DNA of 6,267 nt from CAWVWF01 sp963933885 (GTDB taxonomy: Bacteria > Bacteroidota > Bacteroidia > Flavobacteriales_C > GCA-002722245), in contig CAWVWF010000187.1 of the NCBI GenBank assembly GCA_963933885.1, forward strand, positions 1 through 6,267. Reading direction: 5' to 3'. A model generated the notes under the pieces. That model was not told where the DNA came from, ran no database searches, and saw nothing but the letters and a program-made list of their open reading frames with translations. Shown here piece by piece: positions 1 to 6,247 of this stretch; position 1 is the stretch's first letter; each line of letters starts with the position of its first letter. Made by a program: the position numbers and the translations under genes.

Positions 1-882
1 CCACTGGTCTTGTTCCCATAAAACGTGAAAAATACTTTCTTTAGAAGTATATCCCATTTCTTTTCCTTTGTATTCAAAGTTACTTCCACCATCAGTAATA
101 ACCTTATCATCTGGTCCAACAACTCTTAAATAAACATTTTTAGTTCCACCAGTAATGATTTCGTTTTTCGCGATTGTAAATACAACACGAATCTTATCAG
201 CTCTTCTAGCTCTAGTTGTTGGCTTTTCTTTACCGTTTCTTCTGATTTTAATTCCTTCAGCAACTACATCATAAGTGATTAAACGCTTCCCAAGATTAAC
301 TTTACCTTGTAAACCATCTCTTTCTTGCGCTAAAGCAGCACTTGTTAAACGCTCTCCGTTTAAGTCTGTTCCTAATTGCTCATTCTCATCTTTCAATCTT
401 CTGTTCTCAGCAATTAACGCTTGGTTCTTTGCTTTTAACTTCTTAACCTCAGATCTTAATAAATATACTTCAGTTTTCAACTTAGTGTAAAGCGCTTTTA
501 ACTGACTAAAGTTTTTTGCTTGTCCACCTGATGCAGAAATTAATTCCTCAATTTGACTCTTAAGGTTGTTAATTTTATCTTGCTTTTCTTGTCTTAATGC
601 TTTGATTGCTTCAACCTCTTCAGTTAAAACACTATTAGAATCTAAATCTGTAATTCCGATAGAAGATAATAAAGCTTCCGCTTTTTCGATATCTCCATTT
701 AATTTAGCAAAACGATCTTCTGCACTTCTTTTACCTCTAGTGATTGTTTCGATCTCATCAACATTATCAAGAAATGCTTTCTTAGCTAAAAAAGCAGACG
801 CTCCTGTTAACAATCCTACAAATACTAGTAATATAATTATTACTTTCTTATTATCCTTTTTCTCTTCTTGTACTTCGCTCAT
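1..882 (-). CDS. Membrane-anchored coiled-coil protein of unknown function (3' end outside window)
   Basis: The frame is open from an ATG at 882-880 to the left edge: 294 codons and no stop, so the C-terminus is missing. A short charged N-terminus (residues 1-13, rich in Glu and Lys) is followed by one hydrophobic segment (about 14-33), which fits an uncleaved signal anchor with the bulk of the protein in the periplasm. Residues about 40-195 are charged and helical, with a strict leucine heptad at L128, 135, 142, 149, 156, 163 and 170. From about 200 on, the sequence changes to a beta-rich, basic globular domain (GKRLITYDVV, then an Arg-rich stretch at 224-227 and IRVVFTI at 231-237). Proteins of this layout are common in Bacteroidota and are sometimes given SMC-like or chromosome-partition names because of the coiled coil; nothing here shows such a role. 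The start is supported by the TATATTTG box 30 bases upstream. No Shine-Dalgarno sequence is visible. The gene is divergent from comF. Function unknown. Confidence 0.9.
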   Translation of the reverse strand, partial: MSEVQEEKKDNKKVIIILLVFVGLLTGASAFLAKKAFLDNVDEIETITRGKRSAEDRFAKLNGDIEKAEALLSSIGITDLDSNSVLTEEVEAIKALRQEKQDKINNLKSQIEELISASGGQAKNFSQLKALYTKLKTEVYLLRSEVKKLKAKNQALIAENRRLKDENEQLGTDLNGERLTSAALAQERDGLQGKVNLGKRLITYDVVAEGIKIRRNGKEKPTTRARRADKIRVVFTIAKNEIITGGTKNVYLRVVGPDDKVITDGGSNFEYKGKEMGYTSKESIFHVLWEQDQW

Positions 883-912
883 GAAAATTTTCTTAAATAT
901 CTGAATCGACCG

Positions 913-920
913 CAAATATA
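913..920 (-). promoter_or_regulatory. Putative -7 box TATATTTG for the leftward coiled-coil gene
   Basis: Read on the minus strand, TATATTTG matches the Bacteroidota -7 consensus TAnnTTTG exactly. It lies 30 bases upstream of the ATG at 882, which would give a short leader of about 25 bases. No TTG is found at the expected -33 spacing of about 19 bases, only weak T/A-rich sequence, so the upstream element is degenerate. It sits in the 64-base divergent gap shared with comF. Confidence 0.6.
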
Positions 921-946
921 AGGATTATTTTTAGAGTATTTAATAT

Positions 947-1624
947 ATGTTGAGAGTCTTCCTTGGTGCCCTTTATCCTTTAAATTGTTTAAGCTGTAAA
1001 TCAGCTCTTGTTAGAGGTGAAAAAGAGTTTTGCTTATCATGCTATTATAGTTTCAAACCATTAGAATTCTTAACAGAAAAAAAGAATCCTATTTCACAAC
1101 TATTCTGGGGAAAGGCTGATATTTACTACGCTACAGCTGTATATGATTATATAAAATCAGAAAAACTTTCTCGACTCATTCAAGATTTTAAGTACAATAA
1201 CAATAAAGAAATCGGAAAGAAATTTGGCGAAATCATGGCCAACTTTTTTTTTGAAATCAAATATTTTAATACTGTTGATATCGTCACTTTTGTACCAATG
1301 CACAAGAAGAAAAAAAGAAAAAGAGGGTATAATCAAGCGGAAGAATTAGCCATCAGTTTTTCAGAAAACGCCCAAATTCCTATCGAAAAACTCATTTTTA
1401 GAACAGAAAATACTTTAACCCAAACAGAAAAAGATGTGTTCAGTAGATTTGAAAATATGGTTAAAAAGTTTGAAGTGATCGAGTTAAATAAAGAATTCAA
1501 ACATATTTTAATAATTGATGATGTAATTACAACTGGAGCAACCTTAATAGCATGTATCAATCTACTTCAAGCTCAATATAATTGCAAAGTAAGCGTATTC
1601 ACATTGGCCTATCGAGATATCTAA
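947..1624 (+). CDS. comF: ComF-family protein (phosphoribosyltransferase-like)
   Basis: This 225-residue protein has the normal length and architecture of the ComF/GntX family. An N-terminal zinc-ribbon-like pair of CxxC motifs lies at C14/C17 and C29/C32. The family signature RGYNQAEELA is at 126-135, just after a very basic run (KKKKRKR). The PRPP-binding loop of type I phosphoribosyltransferases is at 189-199 (IIDDVITTGAT), with the two acidic residues D191 and D192. In bacteria that take up DNA, ComF is a cytoplasmic protein needed for transformation, thought to act on incoming single-stranded DNA. Its enzymatic substrate is not established, so a competence role here is only inference. 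The start fits the family, whose members begin a few residues before the first CxxC. There is no Shine-Dalgarno sequence; an imperfect box (TATTTTTA, 926-933) is the only promoter-like sequence upstream. A run of nine T at 1244-1252 encodes three Phe residues. The lipoprotein gene follows after 69 bases. Confidence 0.93.
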   Translation: MLRVFLGALYPLNCLSCKSALVRGEKEFCLSCYYSFKPLEFLTEKKNPISQLFWGKADIYYATAVYDYIKSEKLSRLIQDFKYNNNKEIGKKFGEIMANFFFEIKYFNTVDIVTFVPMHKKKKRKRGYNQAEELAISFSENAQIPIEKLIFRTENTLTQTEKDVFSRFENMVKKFEVIELNKEFKHILIIDDVITTGATLIACINLLQAQYNCKVSVFTLAYRDI

Positions 1625-1681
1625 TTCGTAATTATTAAGTTTCATTAAGATTGGAACTGTGGTTAATACAATTTTAAGCCG

Positions 1682-1689
1682 TAATTTTG
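1682..1689 (+). promoter_or_regulatory. Putative -7 box TAATTTTG immediately before the lipoprotein gene
   Basis: TAATTTTG fits TAnnTTTG and ends only four bases before the ATG at 1694. If it is used, transcription would begin at or within a few bases of the start codon, giving a leaderless or nearly leaderless mRNA. The nearest upstream TTG (1651-1653) is 28 bases away, too far for the usual spacing of about 19. The box may therefore be chance, with the gene read from the comF transcript. Confidence 0.35.
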
Positions 1690-1693
1690 TTAC

Positions 1694-3307
1694 ATGTTAA
1701 AGAATGTAATTCCTTTATTACTCTTAGTTGTTGCAAGTTTTGTTTTTGTTAAATGCGGACAAAGGGGTTCTCCTACTGGTGGGCCAAAGGATGTTACTTC
1801 TCCAGTTATAGAAGTAAGTCTTCCGGCAAACAATTCAACAAACTTCACTGGTCAAGAAATTATTTTCGAATTTGATGAGTATGTAACAGTAGCAGCTTTT
1901 TACAATGAGTTTGTTATTTCACCTCCAATTAAAACAAAGCCTGATTTTAAACTAAAAGGAAAAAAGTTAATTCTAAAATTCGATTCTGCATTTTCTGAGA
2001 ATACAACATACAGTCTTTTCTTAGGGAAAGCGGTTAAAGATTTAAACGGTGGAAATGTATTAGATCAAAATCACTTTGTATTTAGTACTGGAGATTTCGT
2101 TGATAGTTTAAGTTACTCTGGTGAAATTTTCGATGCTAAAACAATGAAGCCATTTGAGAATGGAATGATTCATCTTTATAAAACCAATACTGATTCTGTT
2201 CAAACGCTTGAGATTCCTTCTTACTTCGCTCAAGTGAAAAGTGGGAAATTTCAGTTTACAAATTTAGCGGCAGGAACATATAAAATATTTGGTCTTAACG
2301 ATATTAACAGTAATTACCTTTATGATTTACCGAATGAAGAAATTGCTTTCACAGAAAAGCAAATCATTATAAGTGGTAATCAAGATTCTTCAACGCTGAA
2401 ACTGATTTCTTTCAAACCAGAAAACAGCAAACAATTCATCGAGCATTCTTCTTGCAAGAGTAAAGGTTTAATTCAAATCAAATTTAATAACCCTGTTAAA
2501 AATCTTCAAATTGATGTTGAAGGAAAATCATTTAAGAAAGACTGGAAGGTGATGAACTGGAATGAAAAAAGAGATTCATTATTAATATGGAGTACTACCC
2601 TAGCCGATTTGGATAGCTTTAAATTAAATTTGGAGTTTGACGGTATCAAAGACACACTCAATTTCAAAGTAGCTAAGTTTGGTTTATTTAAAGATGTAGC
2701 GCTTTCTGTTAATCATAACATGAAGAGTATGGCCAATACATTTAAGGATAATTTAAAATTGTTTTTTAACAAACCCATTTCATCTTACGATACTTCTAAA
2801 ATTGTTTTGGAATATGGAGTTAAGAAAGAACAAGTAAACTTAAAGCAAACTCAAAACTTAACGAGTATGGTTGTATTTAATAAACTCAAACCAGCTCAAG
2901 TATATGAGTTATCGATACTACCAAGAGGAATCCAGTCTGTTTTTGGAGATACAAACAAAGACACGCTTCACTTTCATTTCAATACTGCTGCTGCAGATGC
3001 TTTAAGTGATTTAGTTTTCAAATATGACTTCTCAAGCATAAAATCTAACGGAATCTTAGAATTTTGGTCTGGTAAAAACAGAAAGGCAGTTTACTATATC
3101 GATAATCCAGTCGGACAATTAAATTTATCAGGATTAATTCCTGCAAAATACAAGTTTAAATTCATTGCAGATACTGACAACAACAAACGTTGGAGTTCTG
3201 GAGATTACTGGATGAAAAAGCAACCAGAAAAGGTATATTGGTATAAAGAAGAAGTAACAGTTCGTGCCAACTGGGAAATGGAAATCGAGTGGAATCTAAT
3301 TCCATAA
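1694..3307 (+). CDS. Ig-like (Big_5 type) domain lipoprotein
   Basis: This 537-residue protein is probably anchored to the outer membrane. The N-terminus is a signal peptide (Lys3, hydrophobic 5-19) ending at Cys21, which is followed by GQRGSPTGGPKD; the Gly/Pro-rich stretch after the lipid Cys is typical of this Bacteroidota family. Residues about 35-133 resemble a bacterial Ig-like domain of the SbsA/Big_5 type, with a strand pattern ending in HFVFSTG. Residues about 138-215 look like a carboxypeptidase-regulatory or prealbumin-like beta domain (GTYKIFGLNDINSNYLYD at 194-211). The C-terminal 100 residues repeat part of that pattern (YKFKFIADTDNNKRW, 486-500) and end in a Trp-rich strand. 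I see no catalytic motif, so a structural or binding role in the envelope is likely but unproven. The lipobox (FVKC) has Lys before Cys, which is unusual. No acidic surface-export signal follows the Cys, so a periplasm-facing location is more likely. The next gene starts 5 bases after the stop. Confidence 0.85.
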   Translation: MLKNVIPLLLLVVASFVFVKCGQRGSPTGGPKDVTSPVIEVSLPANNSTNFTGQEIIFEFDEYVTVAAFYNEFVISPPIKTKPDFKLKGKKLILKFDSAFSENTTYSLFLGKAVKDLNGGNVLDQNHFVFSTGDFVDSLSYSGEIFDAKTMKPFENGMIHLYKTNTDSVQTLEIPSYFAQVKSGKFQFTNLAAGTYKIFGLNDINSNYLYDLPNEEIAFTEKQIIISGNQDSSTLKLISFKPENSKQFIEHSSCKSKGLIQIKFNNPVKNLQIDVEGKSFKKDWKVMNWNEKRDSLLIWSTTLADLDSFKLNLEFDGIKDTLNFKVAKFGLFKDVALSVNHNMKSMANTFKDNLKLFFNKPISSYDTSKIVLEYGVKKEQVNLKQTQNLTSMVVFNKLKPAQVYELSILPRGIQSVFGDTNKDTLHFHFNTAAADALSDLVFKYDFSSIKSNGILEFWSGKNRKAVYYIDNPVGQLNLSGLIPAKYKFKFIADTDNNKRWSSGDYWMKKQPEKVYWYKEEVTVRANWEMEIEWNLIP

Positions 3308-3312
3308 TTGGA

Positions 3313-4314
3313 ATGAAAAAAATCATCGCATCCATAGTAATTATCATTTCGGGCTTGTTCCTACTGGATGGCATTTTCTCTTTTTTAATTCAAGAAAACA
3401 GGAATATAAAACTTTCTAACGCCATGAAGGGATCCATGGAATATGATGTCCTCTTTCATGGTCCTTGTGAACCATTATTCACAATCGATGCTTCTGTAAT
3501 TGATTCTTTAACGGGAACTAACTCTTATAATTTCGCATTAAGACATACTGACTTTGCAGACAATTATCTTCACCTCTATTTATATTTAAAAGAAAACAAA
3601 GCTCCAAAACAGGTTTACCTTTATGTAACACCTGAGAGTTTCGATTTACGTTTCAATACTTTTCATTCCTATCGATTTGCACCCTATTTAGATGATACAC
3701 TAGTTGCTTCTGTTGTAAAAGAAATGGATGCTGATTACGCCGAAAAAACGTGGTTTCCATTCATGCGTTTTGCATACTACAACAGTTATAAAACTTTTGA
3801 TGCAGTCCAAGGATTTACACATTACTGGAACAATAAAACCGATCCTTATTTTAAGGATGGATTCATAGCGCATCCTGATAATGTTTACCACACCCGTCCT
3901 GATGGGTATATTGCACCTGAACATCTTGTTTATGCAGCAGATTATAATGTATCTCAATTAACAGATTCTAGTTTGTACTATGAACTGTATGAAGAAAGGC
4001 AGACTTTCAATTGGGATGCTGCTAGAGAAAAACACCTTCGTAAGATTTTTGAATTGTGTGCTTCAAAAGGAGTTAAACTGTTCTTATATGAAAGTACGCC
4101 TTATGTAAATTCTGTTTCTGATCAACCAAACAGACAAGAGTTTCTAAACAAAACCTCAGCTATTGCTAAAGAATATAAATCCAAATACATTTTAATGGAC
4201 AAATTGGAGATTGGAAAAGACAAGCAAAATTTCGTTTGCCCGCTAATCCTTTCTATCAAAGGAACTGCTCCATTTTTACAATCCTTCTCAGATTCTTTAA
4301 AGGTTAATCTGTAA
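3313..4314 (+). CDS. Membrane-anchored SGNH/DltD-like protein, probably lacking the catalytic triad
   Basis: The protein has 333 residues from the ATG at 3313. An in-frame GTG at 3289 lies inside the upstream gene and would put a polar octapeptide before MKKIIAS, so the ATG five bases after the upstream stop is preferred. Residues about 2-26 form a single hydrophobic signal-anchor segment; the rest should be periplasmic. The layout is that of SGNH-fold proteins of the DltD/AlgX-like type: strand 1 with YDVLFHGPCE (44-53) where enzymes have G-x-S, then SYNFA (71-75), a helix, the strand VYLYVTPESFD (101-111), a later strand KLFLYESTP (255-263), and a terminal CPLILSIKG (309-317) where enzymes have DxxHLNxxG. 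Ser, Asp and His thus appear as Cys52, Cys309 and Ile312. Family members often assist acylation of surface polysaccharides beside an MBOAT acyltransferase; none is present here. Probably co-transcribed with the lipoprotein gene. The gene is real; the fold assignment is by eye and moderate, the function unknown. Confidence 0.85.
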   Translation: MKKIIASIVIIISGLFLLDGIFSFLIQENRNIKLSNAMKGSMEYDVLFHGPCEPLFTIDASVIDSLTGTNSYNFALRHTDFADNYLHLYLYLKENKAPKQVYLYVTPESFDLRFNTFHSYRFAPYLDDTLVASVVKEMDADYAEKTWFPFMRFAYYNSYKTFDAVQGFTHYWNNKTDPYFKDGFIAHPDNVYHTRPDGYIAPEHLVYAADYNVSQLTDSSLYYELYEERQTFNWDAAREKHLRKIFELCASKGVKLFLYESTPYVNSVSDQPNRQEFLNKTSAIAKEYKSKYILMDKLEIGKDKQNFVCPLILSIKGTAPFLQSFSDSLKVNL

Positions 4315-4373
4315 GAGTTTAGCTTGCCTCATAACTTTTAATATCCATCAATAGAAAGTCGGTTTCTTTTCAC

Positions 4374-4381
4374 TAAATTTG
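4374..4381 (+). promoter_or_regulatory. Putative -7 box TAAATTTG for lepA
   Basis: TAAATTTG matches TAnnTTTG exactly, lies in the 83-base gap after the SGNH-like gene and ends 16 bases before the lepA ATG. This would give a leader of about ten bases. No TTG occurs at the usual upstream distance, so the -33 element is degenerate. It suggests that lepA has its own promoter and is not only read through from upstream. Confidence 0.6.
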
Positions 4382-4397
4382 CACTCTATTCAAGCGT

Positions 4398-6188
4398 ATG
4401 AAAAACATTAGGAATTTCTGTATTATTGCTCACATTGATCACGGTAAATCAACATTAGCGGATCGATTATTACACTTCACAGGAACCGTATCTGATAGAG
4501 ATTTGCAAGAGCAAACTTTGGATGATATGGATATTGAGCGTGAAAGAGGAATTACGATCAAGTCTAAAGCCGTTCAAATGGATTACAAATTTGAAGGTGA
4601 AGATTATGTTTTAAACCTAATTGACACTCCTGGTCACGTTGATTTTTCATACGAAGTTTCAAGAAGTATCGCTGCCTGTGAAGGAGCACTTCTTATTGTT
4701 GATGCAGCTCAAGGAATTCAAGCACAAACGATATCCAACCTTTATTTAGCATTGGAAAATGATTTAGAAATCATTCCTATCCTAAACAAAATGGATCTTC
4801 CAGGTGCAGAACCAGAAGCGGTAAAAGATCAAATTATTGATTTAATTGGCTGTGATAGAGAAGATATCATTCCTGCATCAGGTAAAACAGGTTTAGGAAT
4901 TGAAGCTATTCTAGAAGCTGTTGTAAATAGAATTGATGCTCCAAAAGGAGATCCAGAAGCACCACTTCAAGCAATGGTTTTTGATTCAGTTTACAACTCA
5001 TTTAGAGGAATTATAGCTTACTTCAGAATCTTTAATGGTTCTCTTAAAAAAGGAGACAAAGTAAAGTTTGTAAATACTGAAAAAACGTACAATGCTGATG
5101 AAATCGGAATCTTACGTTTGGACATGGAACCAAGAAAAACTGTTGGTACTGGAGATGTTGGATATATTATATCTGGGATTAAAAGTGCTCAAGATGTAAA
5201 AGTTGGAGATACACTTACACATTTCGAAAAACCTTGTGAAGGCGTATTAGATGGATTTGAAGATGTTAAACCAATGGTATTTGCTGGAGTTTATCCGGTA
5301 GTTACGGATGACTTTGAAGACTTACGTGCAGCAATGGAAAAGCTTCAGTTAAATGATGCTTCTTTAACATTCGAACCAGAAAGTTCTGTTGCATTAGGAT
5401 TTGGTTTCCGATGTGGATTCCTAGGAATGCTACACATGGAAATCGTTACAGAAAGATTAGAGCGTGAGTTCGAAATGGATGTAATCACAACGGTACCTAA
5501 CGTATCGTATAACTGTAGAACAAGAGCAGGAGTTGAAATGATTGTAAACAATCCTTCAGAATTACCTGATCCTTCTTCAATCGAATGGATTGAAGAACCA
5601 TATATTAAAGCACAAGTTATTACAAAATCTGATTATGTAGGTCCTGTAATGACATTGGCTATTGAAAAACGTGGTGAATTAAGTGGCCAAGTTTATTTAT
5701 CTGCCGATCGTGTTGAGCTTACTTTCCAAATACCATTAGCGGAAATTGTATTCGATTTCTATGATCGTTTAAAATCGGTTTCTAGAGGTTACGCTTCTTT
5801 TGATTATTACCCAAGCGGAATGCGTCAGTCTAGTTTAAAGAAATTGGACATTTTATTAAATGGTGATCCAGTTGATGCATTATCTGCATTGATCCATAGT
5901 GACAATGCTTTTGATTTAGGAAAGAAGATTTGTAGAAAACTAAAAGAACTTATCCCTCGTCAGCAATTCGTTATCGCAATTCAAGCTGCAATTGGAGCAA
6001 AAATTATTGCAAGAGAAACAATCTCAGCTTTAAGAAAAGATGTTACCGCAAAATGTTATGGTGGTGATATTTCTAGAAAGCGTAAGTTATTAGAAAAGCA
6101 AAAAGCTGGTAAGAAAAAGATGCGTCAGATTGGTTCGGTAGAGGTGCCTCAAGGTGCGTTCATGGCTGTATTGAAGTTGAATGATTAA
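4398..6188 (+). CDS. lepA: Elongation factor 4 (LepA), translational GTPase
   Basis: This full-length protein has 596 residues (about 600 is usual). LepA/EF4 is a ribosome-dependent GTPase of the EF-G group, implicated in back-translocation, rescue of stalled ribosomes or ribosome biogenesis. All G motifs are visible: G1 AHIDHGKST (11-19), G2 RGIT (50-53), switch II DTPGH (76-80, with the catalytic His80), G4 NKMD (130-133) and G5 ASGKTG (160-165, Gly where SAK is more usual). An EF-Tu-like beta barrel and EF-G-like domains III and V follow. The LepA-specific C-terminal region is intact: YASFDY (465-470), CYGGD (553-557), then a Lys-rich tail that contacts the ribosome in the family. Domain IV of EF-G is absent, as expected. 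The ATG at 4398 gives the standard N-terminus a few residues before G1. No Shine-Dalgarno sequence is seen. It is preceded by a TAAATTTG box and has no frameshift. Confidence 0.98.
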   Translation: MKNIRNFCIIAHIDHGKSTLADRLLHFTGTVSDRDLQEQTLDDMDIERERGITIKSKAVQMDYKFEGEDYVLNLIDTPGHVDFSYEVSRSIAACEGALLIVDAAQGIQAQTISNLYLALENDLEIIPILNKMDLPGAEPEAVKDQIIDLIGCDREDIIPASGKTGLGIEAILEAVVNRIDAPKGDPEAPLQAMVFDSVYNSFRGIIAYFRIFNGSLKKGDKVKFVNTEKTYNADEIGILRLDMEPRKTVGTGDVGYIISGIKSAQDVKVGDTLTHFEKPCEGVLDGFEDVKPMVFAGVYPVVTDDFEDLRAAMEKLQLNDASLTFEPESSVALGFGFRCGFLGMLHMEIVTERLEREFEMDVITTVPNVSYNCRTRAGVEMIVNNPSELPDPSSIEWIEEPYIKAQVITKSDYVGPVMTLAIEKRGELSGQVYLSADRVELTFQIPLAEIVFDFYDRLKSVSRGYASFDYYPSGMRQSSLKKLDILLNGDPVDALSALIHSDNAFDLGKKICRKLKELIPRQQFVIAIQAAIGAKIIARETISALRKDVTAKCYGGDISRKRKLLEKQKAGKKKMRQIGSVEVPQGAFMAVLKLND

Positions 6189-6206
6189 GAAGTTTGGATA
6201 TATTTG
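6177..6206 (+). promoter_or_regulatory. Putative promoter TTG-N19-TATATTTG at the end of lepA
   Basis: TTG at 6177-6179 and TATATTTG at 6199-6206 are separated by 19 bases, the canonical spacing for the Bacteroidota housekeeping promoter (-33 TTG, -7 TAnnTTTG). It is the only candidate in the window with both elements at good spacing. It begins inside the last codons of lepA and points rightward. Transcription would start at roughly 6210-6214, at the edge of the inverted-repeat block, and would serve a gene or small RNA beyond the right edge. Confidence 0.5.
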
Positions 6207-6247
6207 AAATAACCCAACAAGTTCGGTTATTTGCAAATAACCCAACA
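6207..6247 (+). repeat. 13-bp direct repeat with intervening inverted arm (alternative hairpins)
   Basis: AAATAACCCAACA occurs at 6207-6219 and again, identical, at 6235-6247 (period 28). Between the copies, GGTTATTT (6225-6232) is the exact reverse complement of AAATAACC from either copy. In RNA the middle arm could pair with the left arm (8 bp around a 10-base interior that may close further after a C-C mismatch) or with the right arm, but not both. No T tract follows either hairpin, so a classical intrinsic terminator is not supported, although lepA termination is possible. Confidence 0.6.
6225..6242. repeat. 18-bp perfect palindrome, candidate operator
   Basis: GGTTATTTGCAAATAACC is a perfect dyad with no spacer. 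Its centre lies about 27 bases past the end of the putative -7 box at 6199-6206, so it would fall just after the predicted transcription start. That is a typical place for a dimeric repressor site. As RNA it could form a seven-pair stem with a TGCA loop. The sequence is certain; the regulatory role is inference. Confidence 0.55.

Noticed and set aside
275..904. Plus-strand open frames at 275-490 and 566-904
   Set aside because: They lie antisense to the leftward coiled-coil gene, whose frame is open throughout, has a clear domain layout and has a promoter box. The plus-strand translations are Ser/Phe/Leu-rich mirror products with no family resemblance.
1333..1560. Minus-strand open frame inside comF
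   Set aside because: It opposes the most conserved part of ComF (RGYNQ and PRPP loop), so it is a mirror of a real gene.
3289..3312. GTG at 3289 as the start of the SGNH-like gene, overlapping the lipoprotein gene by 19 bases
   Set aside because: The ATG at 3313 starts directly at the MKKI signal-anchor N-terminus and sits 5 bases after the upstream stop; the GTG adds a polar peptide with no support.
3162..3957. Minus-strand open frames at 3162-3374 and 3700-3957
   Set aside because: They overlap well-supported plus-strand genes, have no promoter box and encode low-complexity or Ile/Cys-rich peptides.
4353..4370. Hairpin AGAAA-gtcgg-TTTCT followed by T residues, as a terminator before lepA
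   Set aside because: The stem is five pairs, four of them A-T, and the T tract is short; this is expected by chance in such AT-rich DNA.
4875..4892. LepA G5 motif reads SGK in place of SAK
   Set aside because: A Gly for Ala change in this loop is mild, the rest of the GTPase is intact, and it may be common in the phylum; not evidence of altered function.
5345..5551. Minus-strand open frame inside lepA
   Set aside because: lepA is conserved over this whole stretch; the opposite frame is incidental.
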